A DNA stretch of 64,000 bases from Verrucomicrobiaceae bacterium (GCA_947466075.1 CANIBP010000018.1:1-64000); one strand, 5' to 3'; numbered from the stretch's first letter, positions 28,029 through 38,042 are shown. Notes: generated by a model from the letters alone, not told the origin. Made by a program: numbers and translations.

Positions 28029-29417
28029 TCACTTCACCGGGGCTGAAGCACGATACTCCAGCCCCTGCGGCATCGAGCCATCGAGTTCGGTGAGATGGAT
28101 CGCTTGCTGCCATTGCCAGGTGCGGTGGCAACTTTTGAAGACGAGCACGTTCCAGCCAGCGCGCAAATCGACTTCGCGGGAGGTCTGACGCTTCGGCTCT
28201 TTGTTGATGAAGTCAGAGTAAAGTCGCTGACCATTGAGCCACGCAGTGAGATGGATCGCAGAACCGACGCCTGAGGTTTTGAGGTCGAGCTTGAAGCGGC
28301 GCGCGGTGTCGCTGTGAATCCAGCGTGCGCCGTAGCCGGCCTCGAAGTTCTGGAAGAAGGTGATGCCTGCGAAGTCCACGCTGCCGGGATTGGCACCGTC
28401 GGTGAGATTGATGCTGGATTGGAACGTGCGCCACGCCAGCGGTGCGCCGCCTTCCTTGGCAGCAGCTTTGGTGAAATCTTCGCCGCGTTCGATGGCGAGG
28501 TCGATGGGGTTGGGCGCGAGGTCGGCATCGGAAGGCTTCTCATTCCAGGCACGCAACACGAGGCCGCTGGTGACCAGCCACGCTGGCGGCGCGGTGGGTG
28601 CGGGGACTGTCTTCAACGTGGAGAGCGCCTTGGCCAGTCGCTCTTCACGCAACCATGCGGCAGCTTTGTCTTCACCCAGACCCTTCAACATCGCCATCGC
28701 CACGGCGACATGGCCGGGCGGATTCGGATGAATGCGGTCACCTGCGAGGGTGAAGTCGGCCTGGGTTTTGCGGCCCTCCGCGAGCACGTCCCAATAGGTC
28801 GCATTAGTCGGCACCAAGTTTGCCTTTAGCTCGGCGGCGAGGGTCGTGATGCGTTGATTCATCCGCGCCAACACCCGGTTCATGGGCGTTGCGGGATCCT
28901 CGGTCTGAGGCGTGATGGTGGCGAGAGCGATGATCTTAGGCTTGAGCCTCGCGCTCAGCACGCTGACCAGCTCGCGGTAGTTCGCGAGCCATTGGTCGAG
29001 GCTCGCATCCGTGTCGTTCACGTAGGGAGCGAGCACGTCGTTCATCCCGAGCATCACGACCATCACATCGGCCGGCTTCGACAGCGCTGCGGCGACTGCC
29101 ACACCTTTCACATCCAGGTCGTGCTTCTGCCTTGCTTCATCCTTGGCCAGGGACAGCCACGCTCTCACGCCCATGCCGCTGCCACCCAGCGGCACGAGGT
29201 CGTGTTTGCCCTCTGGATACACCGCGCTCAGCGCCTCACGCATTTTGAAAACGTAACCCGCCCCCAGCCAGCCTCCGCCCTGGCCGGTGATGCTGTCGCC
29301 GATGAAGACGATGCGTGCGTTGCCTTTGCTCGCGGCAGGTTCGGCGGCGAAGCAGGCACTTCCAAGGATGTGAAGTGCGAGCAGGCCTTTGATGAAGGAT
29401 CGAACGTGGTAGTTCAT
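28029..29417 (-). CDS. Secreted SGNH (GDSL-type) hydrolase, probable carbohydrate esterase
   Basis: The protein has 462 residues with a leader ending in GSACFAAE. The SGNH domain covers about 35-245: block I IVFIGDSITGQGGGW with the nucleophile serine, block III LGMND, block V DRIHPNPPGH with the catalytic Asp and His. A C-terminal region of about 200 residues (AGITFFQNFEAGYGARW, RAGWNVLVFKSCHRTWQW) is beta-rich and may bind sugars. SGNH esterases of this kind deacetylate polysaccharides; the neighbouring sialidase fusions fit an O-acetyl-sugar substrate, which is inference. It is followed at 25 bases by the unknown protein at 27173. Confidence 0.9.
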   Translation of the reverse strand: MNYHVRSFIKGLLALHILGSACFAAEPAASKGNARIVFIGDSITGQGGGWLGAGYVFKMREALSAVYPEGKHDLVPLGGSGMGVRAWLSLAKDEARQKHDLDVKGVAVAAALSKPADVMVVMLGMNDVLAPYVNDTDASLDQWLANYRELVSVLSARLKPKIIALATITPQTEDPATPMNRVLARMNQRITTLAAELKANLVPTNATYWDVLAEGRKTQADFTLAGDRIHPNPPGHVAVAMAMLKGLGEDKAAAWLREERLAKALSTLKTVPAPTAPPAWLVTSGLVLRAWNEKPSDADLAPNPIDLAIERGEDFTKAAAKEGGAPLAWRTFQSSINLTDGANPGSVDFAGITFFQNFEAGYGARWIHSDTARRFKLDLKTSGVGSAIHLTAWLNGQRLYSDFINKEPKRQTSREVDLRAGWNVLVFKSCHRTWQWQQAIHLTELDGSMPQGLEYRASAPVK

Positions 29418-29539
29418 GATGAGATGAGTGGCTGTGAACGGACGTGACTAAAAACGCAGCGATCCCCATTGGGATGGATTCACGCGGATCTCCGAAGGCA
29501 GGGCATGGTGCATGGCGGCGGGAAGCTGCTGGGGTTAAA

Positions 29540-32500
29540 TCACTGCACACCCAGTGCCGATGTCGGCACATGCTCGACGGGCTGGGTAAGGCTTTCCCAA
29601 TTCAAATGGAATGACGGGCCGGGCTGGGGTGATTTGGGGTCCATGGGCACGGCGCGGTATTCGATTCGGATGGGGACTCGCTTGCCGGATTGCAGCGGGA
29701 TGGGCAGCGAGTGGCCTTTGCGAATCTCGACGTCGCGCGGGTAGTCCTGCTTGGCCCAGGTGACTTCTTTGCCGTCAATCCAGAGCTTGAATTCGCCCCG
29801 CGCGTAGATGCTGAGGCAGTAGTTCTCGGTGAAGCGTGGCTCGATGAAGCCCGTCCAGCGGATGCTGAAATCCTTGGCGGGGGTGTCCTTTGGCCACGGT
29901 TTGTTGATGCCAAACCAGAGGCGCTCGTCGGTGCGGGTCAGCACGGGTTGGCCACTGAGATCGAGGTTGGCGAAGACTTCGGCTTTCAAACCGGTGCCGT
30001 TTTGCGCGGGCGCGGCGGCGGGGTGGGTGATGGTGATGTCGCCGCGTTGGCGTTGAAAGTTGTCCCAGCCGGTGATGCGGTAGCAGGGGTTGTTGTTAGC
30101 GCCCTGGCCGAGGAAGACGACGCTGCCATCGGGCAGTTCGGCTGCTTCGCCTCCGGTGCGGAAGTCGTCGGCGGCGAGCAACGAGACTTCGTCAAAGTAG
30201 CGATTGCCACCAATGCGCTTTTTCCGAATGCCGTGCCAGGTGTAGAGCGGATCGGCCTTGCTGCCGGGCTGGCTCAAATCGTGGCCATCGTGCGGGTCGC
30301 GACCATCGAACAGGCCGCCGACGTAGAGGCCGTCGGTGGTCCAGAACTCGCAGGGTTGCTCCAGCCAGTCGAAGACGGACACGCAGCCTTTCAGCTCATG
30401 ACCGAGATGCCATGCGCCGTGCAATTGACCGCGCGGATGCGGCCAGCGGGCGACCTTGGCAGAGCTACGCCAGACGCGATTGCCAGCGGCATCGAGTCGC
30501 AGCAACGCCATGCCATCCGTCATCGTCGAGGGCCATGACCAGCCATGCACGGCGGTGTCGTAGGTGCTGGAGCTTTTGGTGCCGTCGCCATTGCCGCCGA
30601 GCAGGGCGAAGGTGCCGCCGTCGGTGGTGGGCAGCAGCGATTTCGTCTCGCCACGTCGTTCGGTTTTGGGTCCGGCGGCGATGCCTTGCAACGGCCACAC
30701 GGGTGCGCCGCAGGCGGTGATGCGCTCGGGTTTGTAAACCAAATACATACCGTCCTTGTCGGTGCTGTTGCTGCCGATCCAGGCATTCAATCCAGCGTCC
30801 ACCCGCAGGCAGAAGCCGCCGTTGAGTCCCGTCGGTGAACTGACATCGCGATGCGCTTCGCCGAGACGCAGTTCCTTCGCGTCGATGACGCCGTCGCCGT
30901 TTTCGTCGGCCCATGAGTAGCGCGCGAACTTGACGCGCGACTTCGCATCCGCAGGATCGCCACCCGCGAGTCGAATCGCCTCGGCCCAGGCGGGCGGGAG
31001 TTGCTCGACGGTCGCGGTGGTGCCCGCCGCCCAGAGATCGCGATGCATGAGTCCGAGACAGGCGAGCGGGCGCAGACGGTCATGCTTTTCATCATGCACG
31101 AGCAACAACGGCAGCGTGGTGAACTCGATCAGCAACTCCGGCCTGCCATCGCCATTGATGTCGCGGCGCAGCGTGCGCATGCGATTGTAACTCGGCACGC
31201 GCCTGGCGAACCACGCCCCGTAGCTTTGTCGCGTGGCATAGAGCGCATCGCCGGTGCCACCGCCCTTCGGATCAAACATTTCCGTCCAGCGATACGCGGC
31301 GACGGGCTGCCAGTCGCGTTTGGCGTAATCGAGCTTCGCCTGCACAACCGTTTCGTCGTCCTGGCGAATCCAGCCGATCGATGGATCGGACGGATCGAGC
31401 GCGGTCTGCGTGTAGAAATCCATGCCGCCGAACCATTCCTTCACCGGCTCGCCCTTCGCATCGAAGCGCGCGGTGCGGCGAGGCACGGCGTCCTTCTCGA
31501 TGATCACAAAACCGCCGTGTCCATCCGCAGCGATGCCTTGCAGACTGGCAAAGTCGTGCGGCTCGCAGCGTCCGAGCTTGCGACCTCCAGCGCGACCGTG
31601 CGTGGCGATGAGTTTGCCTGCGGCATCAAAGCACTTCACCTGCTGAATCGAGCCGCCCTCGGCGACGACGATTCCTCCAGTCTTTGCATCGACATCGAGC
31701 GCCACAGCATCACGCAAGCCGCGCAGGAGCGTGCTGGGCTTTTTGTCTTCGCGGGTGAAACGCACCACGGTCTCGCCGATGAGCGCGAAGACTTCATGCT
31801 TCGGCCCGAGCGCGATGTCGCGCACGTCGGCGAGCGGCATGGTGTCGAGCGTGTTGCCCGTGGCGGGATCGAGCCACAGCAAGCGACCGCCTCCACGGCA
31901 GGAGAGCAGCAGCGTGGCATCATCCGCCGCGATGCGATCCGCCATCGCGATGACTTCGATCTTCCGCAGGCCCCAATGCGCGGCCTTCGGTGTCGCACGC
32001 GGGCTTTCCGGAATGAACTTGATGCGCAGCTTGCCATCTTTCACCGGAACGGCGCGGGGCAGTTGGTAGATCTGCGGGAGAAAGAGCGGCTCCGTCTTCG
32101 CAGCAGCAGCGGACGGCGGCAATTGCCACCACGCCATCTTGTCGGCCACCGTATGGTGGCCCGGAGAGGCTTCCATGCCGTTGGGCTGCACTTCCACGAG
32201 CGTCGTCGACTGCGCGTCGTCGCCGTAGTGATAGCGCAGCAGATACTCGCCATTCGGCAGCGGCGTTTCAAACACACGCGGGTCCAGCGCATCGCAGGTG
32301 AGGCCGCCGCTGCTTTGCTTCATGCCCTCCACTATATCCCAGCCCGTGCCCGTCTTCGCATCGATGACCGCAAGCGGCACCGCCGTTTCCTCCGCGCCTG
32401 CCTGAGCGCTGCCGAAGACAAACGTCTTCACGGGAACCATCGCGGGGAGCGTCGTGCCGTGCTGACCTTTGCCAACGGGCTGCCCCGTCGCAAAATCGAG

Positions 32501-33022
32501 CACGAAGACCTTGCCATTGTCCTGCAAGTAAAACGCCTTCCCGCCGCCGACCGCGACATCGTAAGGATTGCGCGCCGGTTCAAACTGGTAGCGCTCCCAG
32601 ATGACCTTCCCATCGAATCCCACGCGCGTCATCAGCGGCGGCCCCTCGGGATTCGCGGCAATGATGAGCGAATCATCCGCCACCACGACCGAGGTCGGCC
32701 CCGCATGATTCCCCGGCCACCAACGCTCGCCGACACTCGTGCCCACGCTCATGAGATACTCGCTGCGCAAGCCCTGCGTCTGCAACGAGCGCCATTCATA
32801 CTTCCCAGCGGGCGCGGGCTTCCCATCCATGTCGAGCTCGTCCCAAGCGAGTGAATGCTTCCCGCTTTGCATCGGCTCCGCACGCGTGAGTTCACGGACC
32901 ATGCGGCCCTGCGCGTCGTAGATCGCGGCGGAGACGTTGCTAGGCTTGTCTAGTGTGATGGGGATGTCGGCGGCGTGGGTGATGCCGGTGATGAAAAGGA
33001 GGAAGGCGAGGAGTGGTTTCAT
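29540..33022 (-). CDS. Large secreted beta-propeller protein with C-terminal PA14 domain
   Basis: The protein has 1160 residues with a Sec leader. The N-terminal 75 residues are a FlgD-Ig-like unit (VSAAIYDAQGRMVREL, APAGKYEWR). A long propeller-like region follows (NPYDVAVGGGKAFYLQDNGKVFVLDFATG; DVRDIALGPKHEVFALIGETVV). A calcium-binding-type repeat DINGDGRPELLIEF lies at about 660. A PA14 domain spans about 1010-1150 (LKAEVFANLDLSGQPV, SIRWTGFIEPRFTENYCLSIYARG). PA14 domains bind glycans. It may be a polysaccharide-binding or lyase-type scaffold; no catalytic residues can be assigned. The 122-base gap to the SGNH gene holds no clear signal. Confidence 0.85.
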   Translation of the reverse strand: MKPLLAFLLFITGITHAADIPITLDKPSNVSAAIYDAQGRMVRELTRAEPMQSGKHSLAWDELDMDGKPAPAGKYEWRSLQTQGLRSEYLMSVGTSVGERWWPGNHAGPTSVVVADDSLIIAANPEGPPLMTRVGFDGKVIWERYQFEPARNPYDVAVGGGKAFYLQDNGKVFVLDFATGQPVGKGQHGTTLPAMVPVKTFVFGSAQAGAEETAVPLAVIDAKTGTGWDIVEGMKQSSGGLTCDALDPRVFETPLPNGEYLLRYHYGDDAQSTTLVEVQPNGMEASPGHHTVADKMAWWQLPPSAAAAKTEPLFLPQIYQLPRAVPVKDGKLRIKFIPESPRATPKAAHWGLRKIEVIAMADRIAADDATLLLSCRGGGRLLWLDPATGNTLDTMPLADVRDIALGPKHEVFALIGETVVRFTREDKKPSTLLRGLRDAVALDVDAKTGGIVVAEGGSIQQVKCFDAAGKLIATHGRAGGRKLGRCEPHDFASLQGIAADGHGGFVIIEKDAVPRRTARFDAKGEPVKEWFGGMDFYTQTALDPSDPSIGWIRQDDETVVQAKLDYAKRDWQPVAAYRWTEMFDPKGGGTGDALYATRQSYGAWFARRVPSYNRMRTLRRDINGDGRPELLIEFTTLPLLLVHDEKHDRLRPLACLGLMHRDLWAAGTTATVEQLPPAWAEAIRLAGGDPADAKSRVKFARYSWADENGDGVIDAKELRLGEAHRDVSSPTGLNGGFCLRVDAGLNAWIGSNSTDKDGMYLVYKPERITACGAPVWPLQGIAAGPKTERRGETKSLLPTTDGGTFALLGGNGDGTKSSSTYDTAVHGWSWPSTMTDGMALLRLDAAGNRVWRSSAKVARWPHPRGQLHGAWHLGHELKGCVSVFDWLEQPCEFWTTDGLYVGGLFDGRDPHDGHDLSQPGSKADPLYTWHGIRKKRIGGNRYFDEVSLLAADDFRTGGEAAELPDGSVVFLGQGANNNPCYRITGWDNFQRQRGDITITHPAAAPAQNGTGLKAEVFANLDLSGQPVLTRTDERLWFGINKPWPKDTPAKDFSIRWTGFIEPRFTENYCLSIYARGEFKLWIDGKEVTWAKQDYPRDVEIRKGHSLPIPLQSGKRVPIRIEYRAVPMDPKSPQPGPSFHLNWESLTQPVEHVPTSALGVQ

Positions 33023-33061
33023 GATGTCGGAGATAAGGTTGTTTGGTGAAGCGAACTGGAA

Positions 33062-34978
33062 TCAATGGTCCTTCGCCGCCTCTGCCAGAAGGGCTGAGAA
33101 CCATGTCGCGGCCATCTTGTCCATGCCCGCCTGGGTGGGGTGAACGCCGTCGGGCAATAGGTCATCCATCGTGATGGCGGCGTGCATGTCCACGAGGGTG
33201 ATGCGTTTGCCGGCGGTCTTCTGCGCGGCGACGATGGCGGGCAGCGAGGCGTTGTAGGCGGCCACTTTTTCCCAGCCTGCGCGCGGGGCTTTCTGCGGGA
33301 GGATGGTGGCGACGAAAAGATGCGCGGTGCTCGTTTCGCCGATGGTGCGGATGAGTTGGTCGCGCGCGGGTGCATCGAATCCGTTCGCGCCGGACATGAG
33401 CAGGATGATGTCGGGCTGGTGCTTCTTCAGCACGTCCGCGATGCCGGGGACGGTGACTTGCTTCACGCCCAACTTTGCCAGTGCATCCGGCAAAGTCGGC
33501 ACCACGCCGCCTTTGAGGATGCCGGTGTTGCCGAAGCCGGCGAGGCCATGGTGATCGGGATCAAACTGCGGATCGATCACGCCAGCGCGACCGAAGGCGG
33601 CGTAGCTGAGTTCACCGACGAAGTCATACGCGATGCCCGCTGCGCGCAGTTTGTCTTGGAGCGGCTTGCGCCAACCACCGCCGTCGGGATGCGGGAGACC
33701 AGTGGACTTGCCGTTGTTCTTCGCGAGATAGGAGCCGCGCGTGATGCTGTCGCCGAGCGGCAGGATGCGCAGGGGCCGAGTGTTGGATTCAGCGGACTTC
33801 TTCGGCGCGGTGCGTGCTTCGAAAGCCTCGCGAGGCAGGACGTGGTGGTAGAGGCTGGTGCCAGCCCCCGAACCGGGGCCACCCAACTCCTTGTCCGTCA
33901 AAGAGCGGATGTGCCGCCAGACGAGATGCAACTGGCCTTTGACCCAGCGCATGGCGGGATAGTCCACCCACAGCTTCGTGTCTGGGGAGCGGTAGATGTC
34001 CGTAGAAGCGGACCACGTTTTTCCCCCATCCCGGCTGGTGCGGAAGGCGAGGGCGACGCGGGCTCCTCCGTGCCAGCTTTTAGTGATGTTCACGTCAGGG
34101 TTTTGGATAAGCACCAGCGTATCGCTATCTGGAATGCGGGTGAGCACTGGTGGCGCGACGGGATTCGGCACGGTGGACTGCACGGGCGTGCTCCACGTCG
34201 TGCCGTTGTCCTCCGAACGGCTCTCCCACAGCCATCCCGTCGTGGTGCGGCCCAGCATGAGCAGCTTCGCCGGCGCGTGCTCGACCAGCGAGGGTTCCCA
34301 GAAACCCCATTCGTGCTTCTTGAACGGATTATCCGGCACATGTAGCACGTCGTTGCTTGGTGATCGTGCCCACGACTTCCCGTGGTCGTCAGAGGAAACG
34401 GTGTAAACGCCCAGCGGGCCGCCCTGCTTCTTCGCGTCCGGTTTCATGTTGCAGTGCAGCAGCGCGATGACGCGACCGCTCGCCAGCACGTAGAGTTTGT
34501 CCCACGGCCCCGTCGTGTATTCGTGGGAATCATCGCTGATTTTCAGCGGCTCCGACCAGGTCTTCCCCTCGTCCGTCGAGCGGCGGAAGACCTTGAAGGC
34601 ATCGCGGCCATTGGCGAGCGAGGTGTGGGTCAGGCCGAGGTCGCCATTAGCCAGCCGCGCGAAGGAGATTTGGAACAACGAACGCTTCGCATCGCTAAAG
34701 ACGGTTTCGGGCTGGGACCATGTCTTGCCCTCGTCGCGGGATCGCATCTGGCGGATCTCCCCGCGATCCCAGTCGCCGCTTTTCTGATGGGCTCCATACA
34801 TCAGCACCAGCGAGCCATCCCGCAGCTCGATCAACGACGCCTCGCCGTTACGGGCTGCCTCCTTCGAGTGTGGCACGATGACGTGGCTCGTTGCCGGAGA
34901 CGGTGGCGTCTCGGCCGATTGCACTGCGGCCAGCGGCGCGAGCAGCAGGGCGATGATGAGGAAGAGCGTGTGTTTCAT
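33062..34978 (-). CDS. Sialidase (BNR) fused to an SGNH hydrolase
   Basis: The protein has about 638 residues from MKHTLFLIIALLLAPLAA; the extension to 35101 translates the end of the next gene antisense and is discarded. Residues about 25-390 form a sialidase-like propeller with Asp-box repeats (SRDEGKTWSQP, STDEGKTWSEP, SSDDHGKSWAR, SEDNGTTWSTP, SRDGGKTWSAS). Residues about 410-638 form an SGNH domain: ILPLGDSITRGSY, LMSGANGFD, DGVHPTQAGMDKM. This combination fits removal of O-acyl groups and cleavage of terminal sialic-acid-like sugars by one secreted enzyme. Nineteen bases separate it from the fusion gene at 34998, and 39 from the PA14 gene. Confidence 0.9.
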   Translation of the reverse strand: MKHTLFLIIALLLAPLAAVQSAETPPSPATSHVIVPHSKEAARNGEASLIELRDGSLVLMYGAHQKSGDWDRGEIRQMRSRDEGKTWSQPETVFSDAKRSLFQISFARLANGDLGLTHTSLANGRDAFKVFRRSTDEGKTWSEPLKISDDSHEYTTGPWDKLYVLASGRVIALLHCNMKPDAKKQGGPLGVYTVSSDDHGKSWARSPSNDVLHVPDNPFKKHEWGFWEPSLVEHAPAKLLMLGRTTTGWLWESRSEDNGTTWSTPVQSTVPNPVAPPVLTRIPDSDTLVLIQNPDVNITKSWHGGARVALAFRTSRDGGKTWSASTDIYRSPDTKLWVDYPAMRWVKGQLHLVWRHIRSLTDKELGGPGSGAGTSLYHHVLPREAFEARTAPKKSAESNTRPLRILPLGDSITRGSYLAKNNGKSTGLPHPDGGGWRKPLQDKLRAAGIAYDFVGELSYAAFGRAGVIDPQFDPDHHGLAGFGNTGILKGGVVPTLPDALAKLGVKQVTVPGIADVLKKHQPDIILLMSGANGFDAPARDQLIRTIGETSTAHLFVATILPQKAPRAGWEKVAAYNASLPAIVAAQKTAGKRITLVDMHAAITMDDLLPDGVHPTQAGMDKMAATWFSALLAEAAKDH

Positions 34979-34997
34979 GCGTGATTGAGACTGGGGT

Positions 34998-37900
34998 TCA
35001 TCGCTGATTGAGCTGTTTCCAGAGACGGAGCAGAAAGTCCGCACGTTGTTCGCGGGTGTGGGGTGAGTCTTTGGACTGCGCGGCATGGACGGTGGCGGCA
35101 AGCTTCATCGGGTCGAGGGTGCCTTTTTGAAGTTGGTCGAAGCCGCCCTGCCATGCGTCACGGACGGCTTCGGAGAGCGGTTCCGCGGGTCGTGCGTTGT
35201 AGTCGGCGAAGAAGCCCTTCGTGCCGAAGTATTGCACGGCGGGAACCCATTCGGCGAGGTCATCCACGTTCACGTCGTTGAAGAAACTGACCATGGAGCG
35301 CCGGATGCAAAGCTCGCGCACGAGCCGGTCGGCGCTGAGTTGAGTGGGGGAAGTTTTGCCTCTCACGGCAAGCGCGGCGGCGAGTCCGGCGCTTTCACCG
35401 ACCTGCATGAAGACGGGCTCCAGCCGCACGGTGCCCCAAGCGACATGCGTGGCGCTGAGGCACACGGGCACGAGCAAGTTGTCCACGCCTTGCGGCAGCA
35501 GCGAGCGCCAGGGCAGTTGGCCGGGAAAGGTTTCCTGATGAAGCATGGCCTTGCCTTCCTCCATGGAGCCAAGCACGCGGACGATGGTGCAGGCGTGGCT
35601 GTCCATATACCATTCGGTGGTGGCGATGCTGTCGCTGTGGACCGGGGCGCGTCCCAGGCCGGGCGCGAGCATGGCATCGTGCTGGGTGAAGATGGTGCGT
35701 CCGGTGATGCGCCTGGCTTCGCGGATATACATCTCGTAAGGGCGATGTCCGTTGTCGGCGAACTCATCCTTCGCGAGTCCATACTCCATCCACGCGGCAC
35801 GCACTTTCTCCGGCACTGTGGGGTCGTTTTGGAGAAAATAGAGCAGGCCCAGGGTCATGTCCCAGTGCTGGTCCATGATGCGCTGGCGCCCGGGCCAGTC
35901 CGCCTCGACATAGGGTGTTTGCAAACCGATGAGTTGGGGCCGGTTCCAGCCAAATTTGCCATTCGGGATGGAAGGCACGCCGGAATAGGGTTCCAGGCTT
36001 CGGAGGTAGTAGGGCTCGTAGTTCGCGGGTTGCGGAATGGGCACGCGATTCGCCGGGTCCGTGACCAGCGGGGTGCGGTAGTTGCAGGCCTGCACAGCCC
36101 CATCCGCCGCGCCGGTGCTCTGCGGCAGCCGCACCTGCCAGCCGGTGAACTTGCGGAGGTTCAGCGCGTCGCGCAGCTCAGCGAGTATGGCGAAGTCCGC
36201 ATCCGGTGCCTGCGGCACGGGCTTCATGAAAACGATGCCAGCGTGCGGCTCGCCGAACTCCTCGCGCGACTCGCGTCCGACGCGATACGGCACCTGGGCC
36301 AGCGCGGCGAGGTCGCCCTCGTAGGTGCAGTCGGCGAAGACTTTCCCACGCAGCACTTTTTCGCCGCCGCCCAGCATGGGACGCACGGTCACCGAGTTCA
36401 CCGTGGCACCCGCGCGCTCGATGCTGGCGGGAACATAGCCACGCAGCACGGTGATGTTCTTCTCCTTCTCGACGAGCGCCGTGAACACGCGCTCCGCCAC
36501 ATGCGGCTCCGTGCGTCCATTGGTGTGCCCGGTCTTGCCGGGCAGCGCGTCGCGATACTGCGGTGAATCCTCGCCATAAGTGTTGCGGTAGTGCGCGAAG
36601 AACGCGGCGCGTGTTTCGTCGTAGAGCGGCGAACGTCTGCCTTCATACTGGGTGTCCCACGCGCCCAAACCGCTGGACATGATGCCGCCAAGGTGCGCGT
36701 GCCAGTTCACCAGCACGACCGACAAGCCCTCCCGCGCCGCCCGCACGGCCATCGCGATGCCACCCGGCGTGCCGCCGACAACGACGAGATCGTAGGACTT
36801 GCCATCCACATCCGCAGGTTTTGCGCTGGCGGCGAGTTGCACGGGAACGAGGTCGGGCTTGCCTGCTGTCTTTGGCAAAGCTTTGGCAGGCATGGCGAGG
36901 ATGGCGCGTTTGCCGCCGCCGATGTTCGCATCGTATTGCCCGGCGAAGCTGCCCTTCGGGTCCGCGCCGTGCGTGGACCACATCACGACGATGCCTTCCT
37001 GAGTGAAGCACGCGGACGGGTAAATGTTCTGCCGGTCTTTGTTCGCCGCGCCTTCATCGTCCACGATGACCTGCGCACTCCACGTCTTGCCGCCATCGCC
37101 GGACACCGCGTAGCAGAGCGGCGTGCGCGGGAAGAACGCACCGGCTTTAATGGGAGCGGCGTGATTGTAAAAGATAATCATGCGGCCATCGGGCAGCGTC
37201 TTGAGCGTGAGCGACGAGCAGGCGGAAACCAGCGTCGTCGGCTCCGGCTTTGACCACGTATCGCCGCCATCGTCGGACCTTGATGCGAAGAGAAAACCGC
37301 TGCCCGTGCGCGACAGCATCAGCACGCGACCGCCTTCCACCTCGGCAACGCACGGCTCCTGCAGCCCGCGCGCATCATCGAGAATGGCTGGCTCGCGTGA
37401 GCGTCTCCACGTCGCGCCGCCGTCGTCGCTGAAGAAGCACAGGCTTTGGTTCCTGTCACCTTCGCGCAAGCCGGGTGCCTGCGGCATGTGCGCCACCGGC
37501 ACCAGCAGGCGACCGCTGCGCAATTGAATGAGCCGGTCGTTCATCACATACCACGCGCCCTCGGCCTCGCCGATGAGCCGCGCCGGAGTCCACGTCGCGC
37601 CGTCGTCGCTGGAGAATGTGATGACCGGCAAACCGCCGCCCTTTTGCCCCTGCACATGCCGGGGCAGCAGCGCCGCGAGCCGCCCGTCTTTCAACCGCAG
37701 AAACGTCACGCCGCCATCGCTGACCATGCCCGTCAGTTTCCACTCCATTTTCATGCGCCCCTGCTCCTTCCAAGTGCGTCCGCCATCCGTGCTGCGGTAA
37801 AGCATCGGCACGGGAAACTTCGCCGCCAGCTGCTCGAAGTTCGTCGGCGGTCGCCCCCACGGAGCCGCCATGAGGAGGTCGCCATTCTCCAACACGAACA

Positions 37901-38042
37901 TCCCCGGCCCGATGAAGCTGCGCTCCGGCGTGTGGTGGATGAAGATTTCCGGCTCGACGATGAACTGAGCTTTCTCGGCGGCAGGTAGCGCAGCGAGCAC
38001 CGTTGCGAGCAGGAGGATGGAAAGGGCGATTTCGGATTTCAT
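34998..38042 (-). CDS. Sialidase (BNR) fused to an FAD-dependent oxidoreductase
   Basis: The protein has 1014 residues with a Sec leader of about 21 residues. Residues 25-390 are a sialidase propeller with five Asp-boxes (STDGGRTW at 84, SSDDGATW, SDDGGATW, SDDGGDTW, SGDGGKTW). A linker leads to an FAD_oxidored (PF12831-type) domain with the dinucleotide-binding fold at about 417-446 (YDLVVVGGTPGGIAMAVRAA). LGGIMSSGLGAWD and FADCTYEGDLAA follow, with a conserved C-terminal VPVCLSATHVAWG segment. FAD_oxidored proteins occur in polysaccharide-lyase and glycosidase contexts. The fused form suggests hydrolysis and oxidation of the same sugar outside the cytoplasm. The leader is Sec-like although the flavin domain would more often travel by Tat. 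Confidence 0.9.
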   Translation of the reverse strand: MKSEIALSILLLATVLAALPAAEKAQFIVEPEIFIHHTPERSFIGPGMFVLENGDLLMAAPWGRPPTNFEQLAAKFPVPMLYRSTDGGRTWKEQGRMKMEWKLTGMVSDGGVTFLRLKDGRLAALLPRHVQGQKGGGLPVITFSSDDGATWTPARLIGEAEGAWYVMNDRLIQLRSGRLLVPVAHMPQAPGLREGDRNQSLCFFSDDGGATWRRSREPAILDDARGLQEPCVAEVEGGRVLMLSRTGSGFLFASRSDDGGDTWSKPEPTTLVSACSSLTLKTLPDGRMIIFYNHAAPIKAGAFFPRTPLCYAVSGDGGKTWSAQVIVDDEGAANKDRQNIYPSACFTQEGIVVMWSTHGADPKGSFAGQYDANIGGGKRAILAMPAKALPKTAGKPDLVPVQLAASAKPADVDGKSYDLVVVGGTPGGIAMAVRAAREGLSVVLVNWHAHLGGIMSSGLGAWDTQYEGRRSPLYDETRAAFFAHYRNTYGEDSPQYRDALPGKTGHTNGRTEPHVAERVFTALVEKEKNITVLRGYVPASIERAGATVNSVTVRPMLGGGEKVLRGKVFADCTYEGDLAALAQVPYRVGRESREEFGEPHAGIVFMKPVPQAPDADFAILAELRDALNLRKFTGWQVRLPQSTGAADGAVQACNYRTPLVTDPANRVPIPQPANYEPYYLRSLEPYSGVPSIPNGKFGWNRPQLIGLQTPYVEADWPGRQRIMDQHWDMTLGLLYFLQNDPTVPEKVRAAWMEYGLAKDEFADNGHRPYEMYIREARRITGRTIFTQHDAMLAPGLGRAPVHSDSIATTEWYMDSHACTIVRVLGSMEEGKAMLHQETFPGQLPWRSLLPQGVDNLLVPVCLSATHVAWGTVRLEPVFMQVGESAGLAAALAVRGKTSPTQLSADRLVRELCIRRSMVSFFNDVNVDDLAEWVPAVQYFGTKGFFADYNARPAEPLSEAVRDAWQGGFDQLQKGTLDPMKLAATVHAAQSKDSPHTREQRADFLLRLWKQLNQR

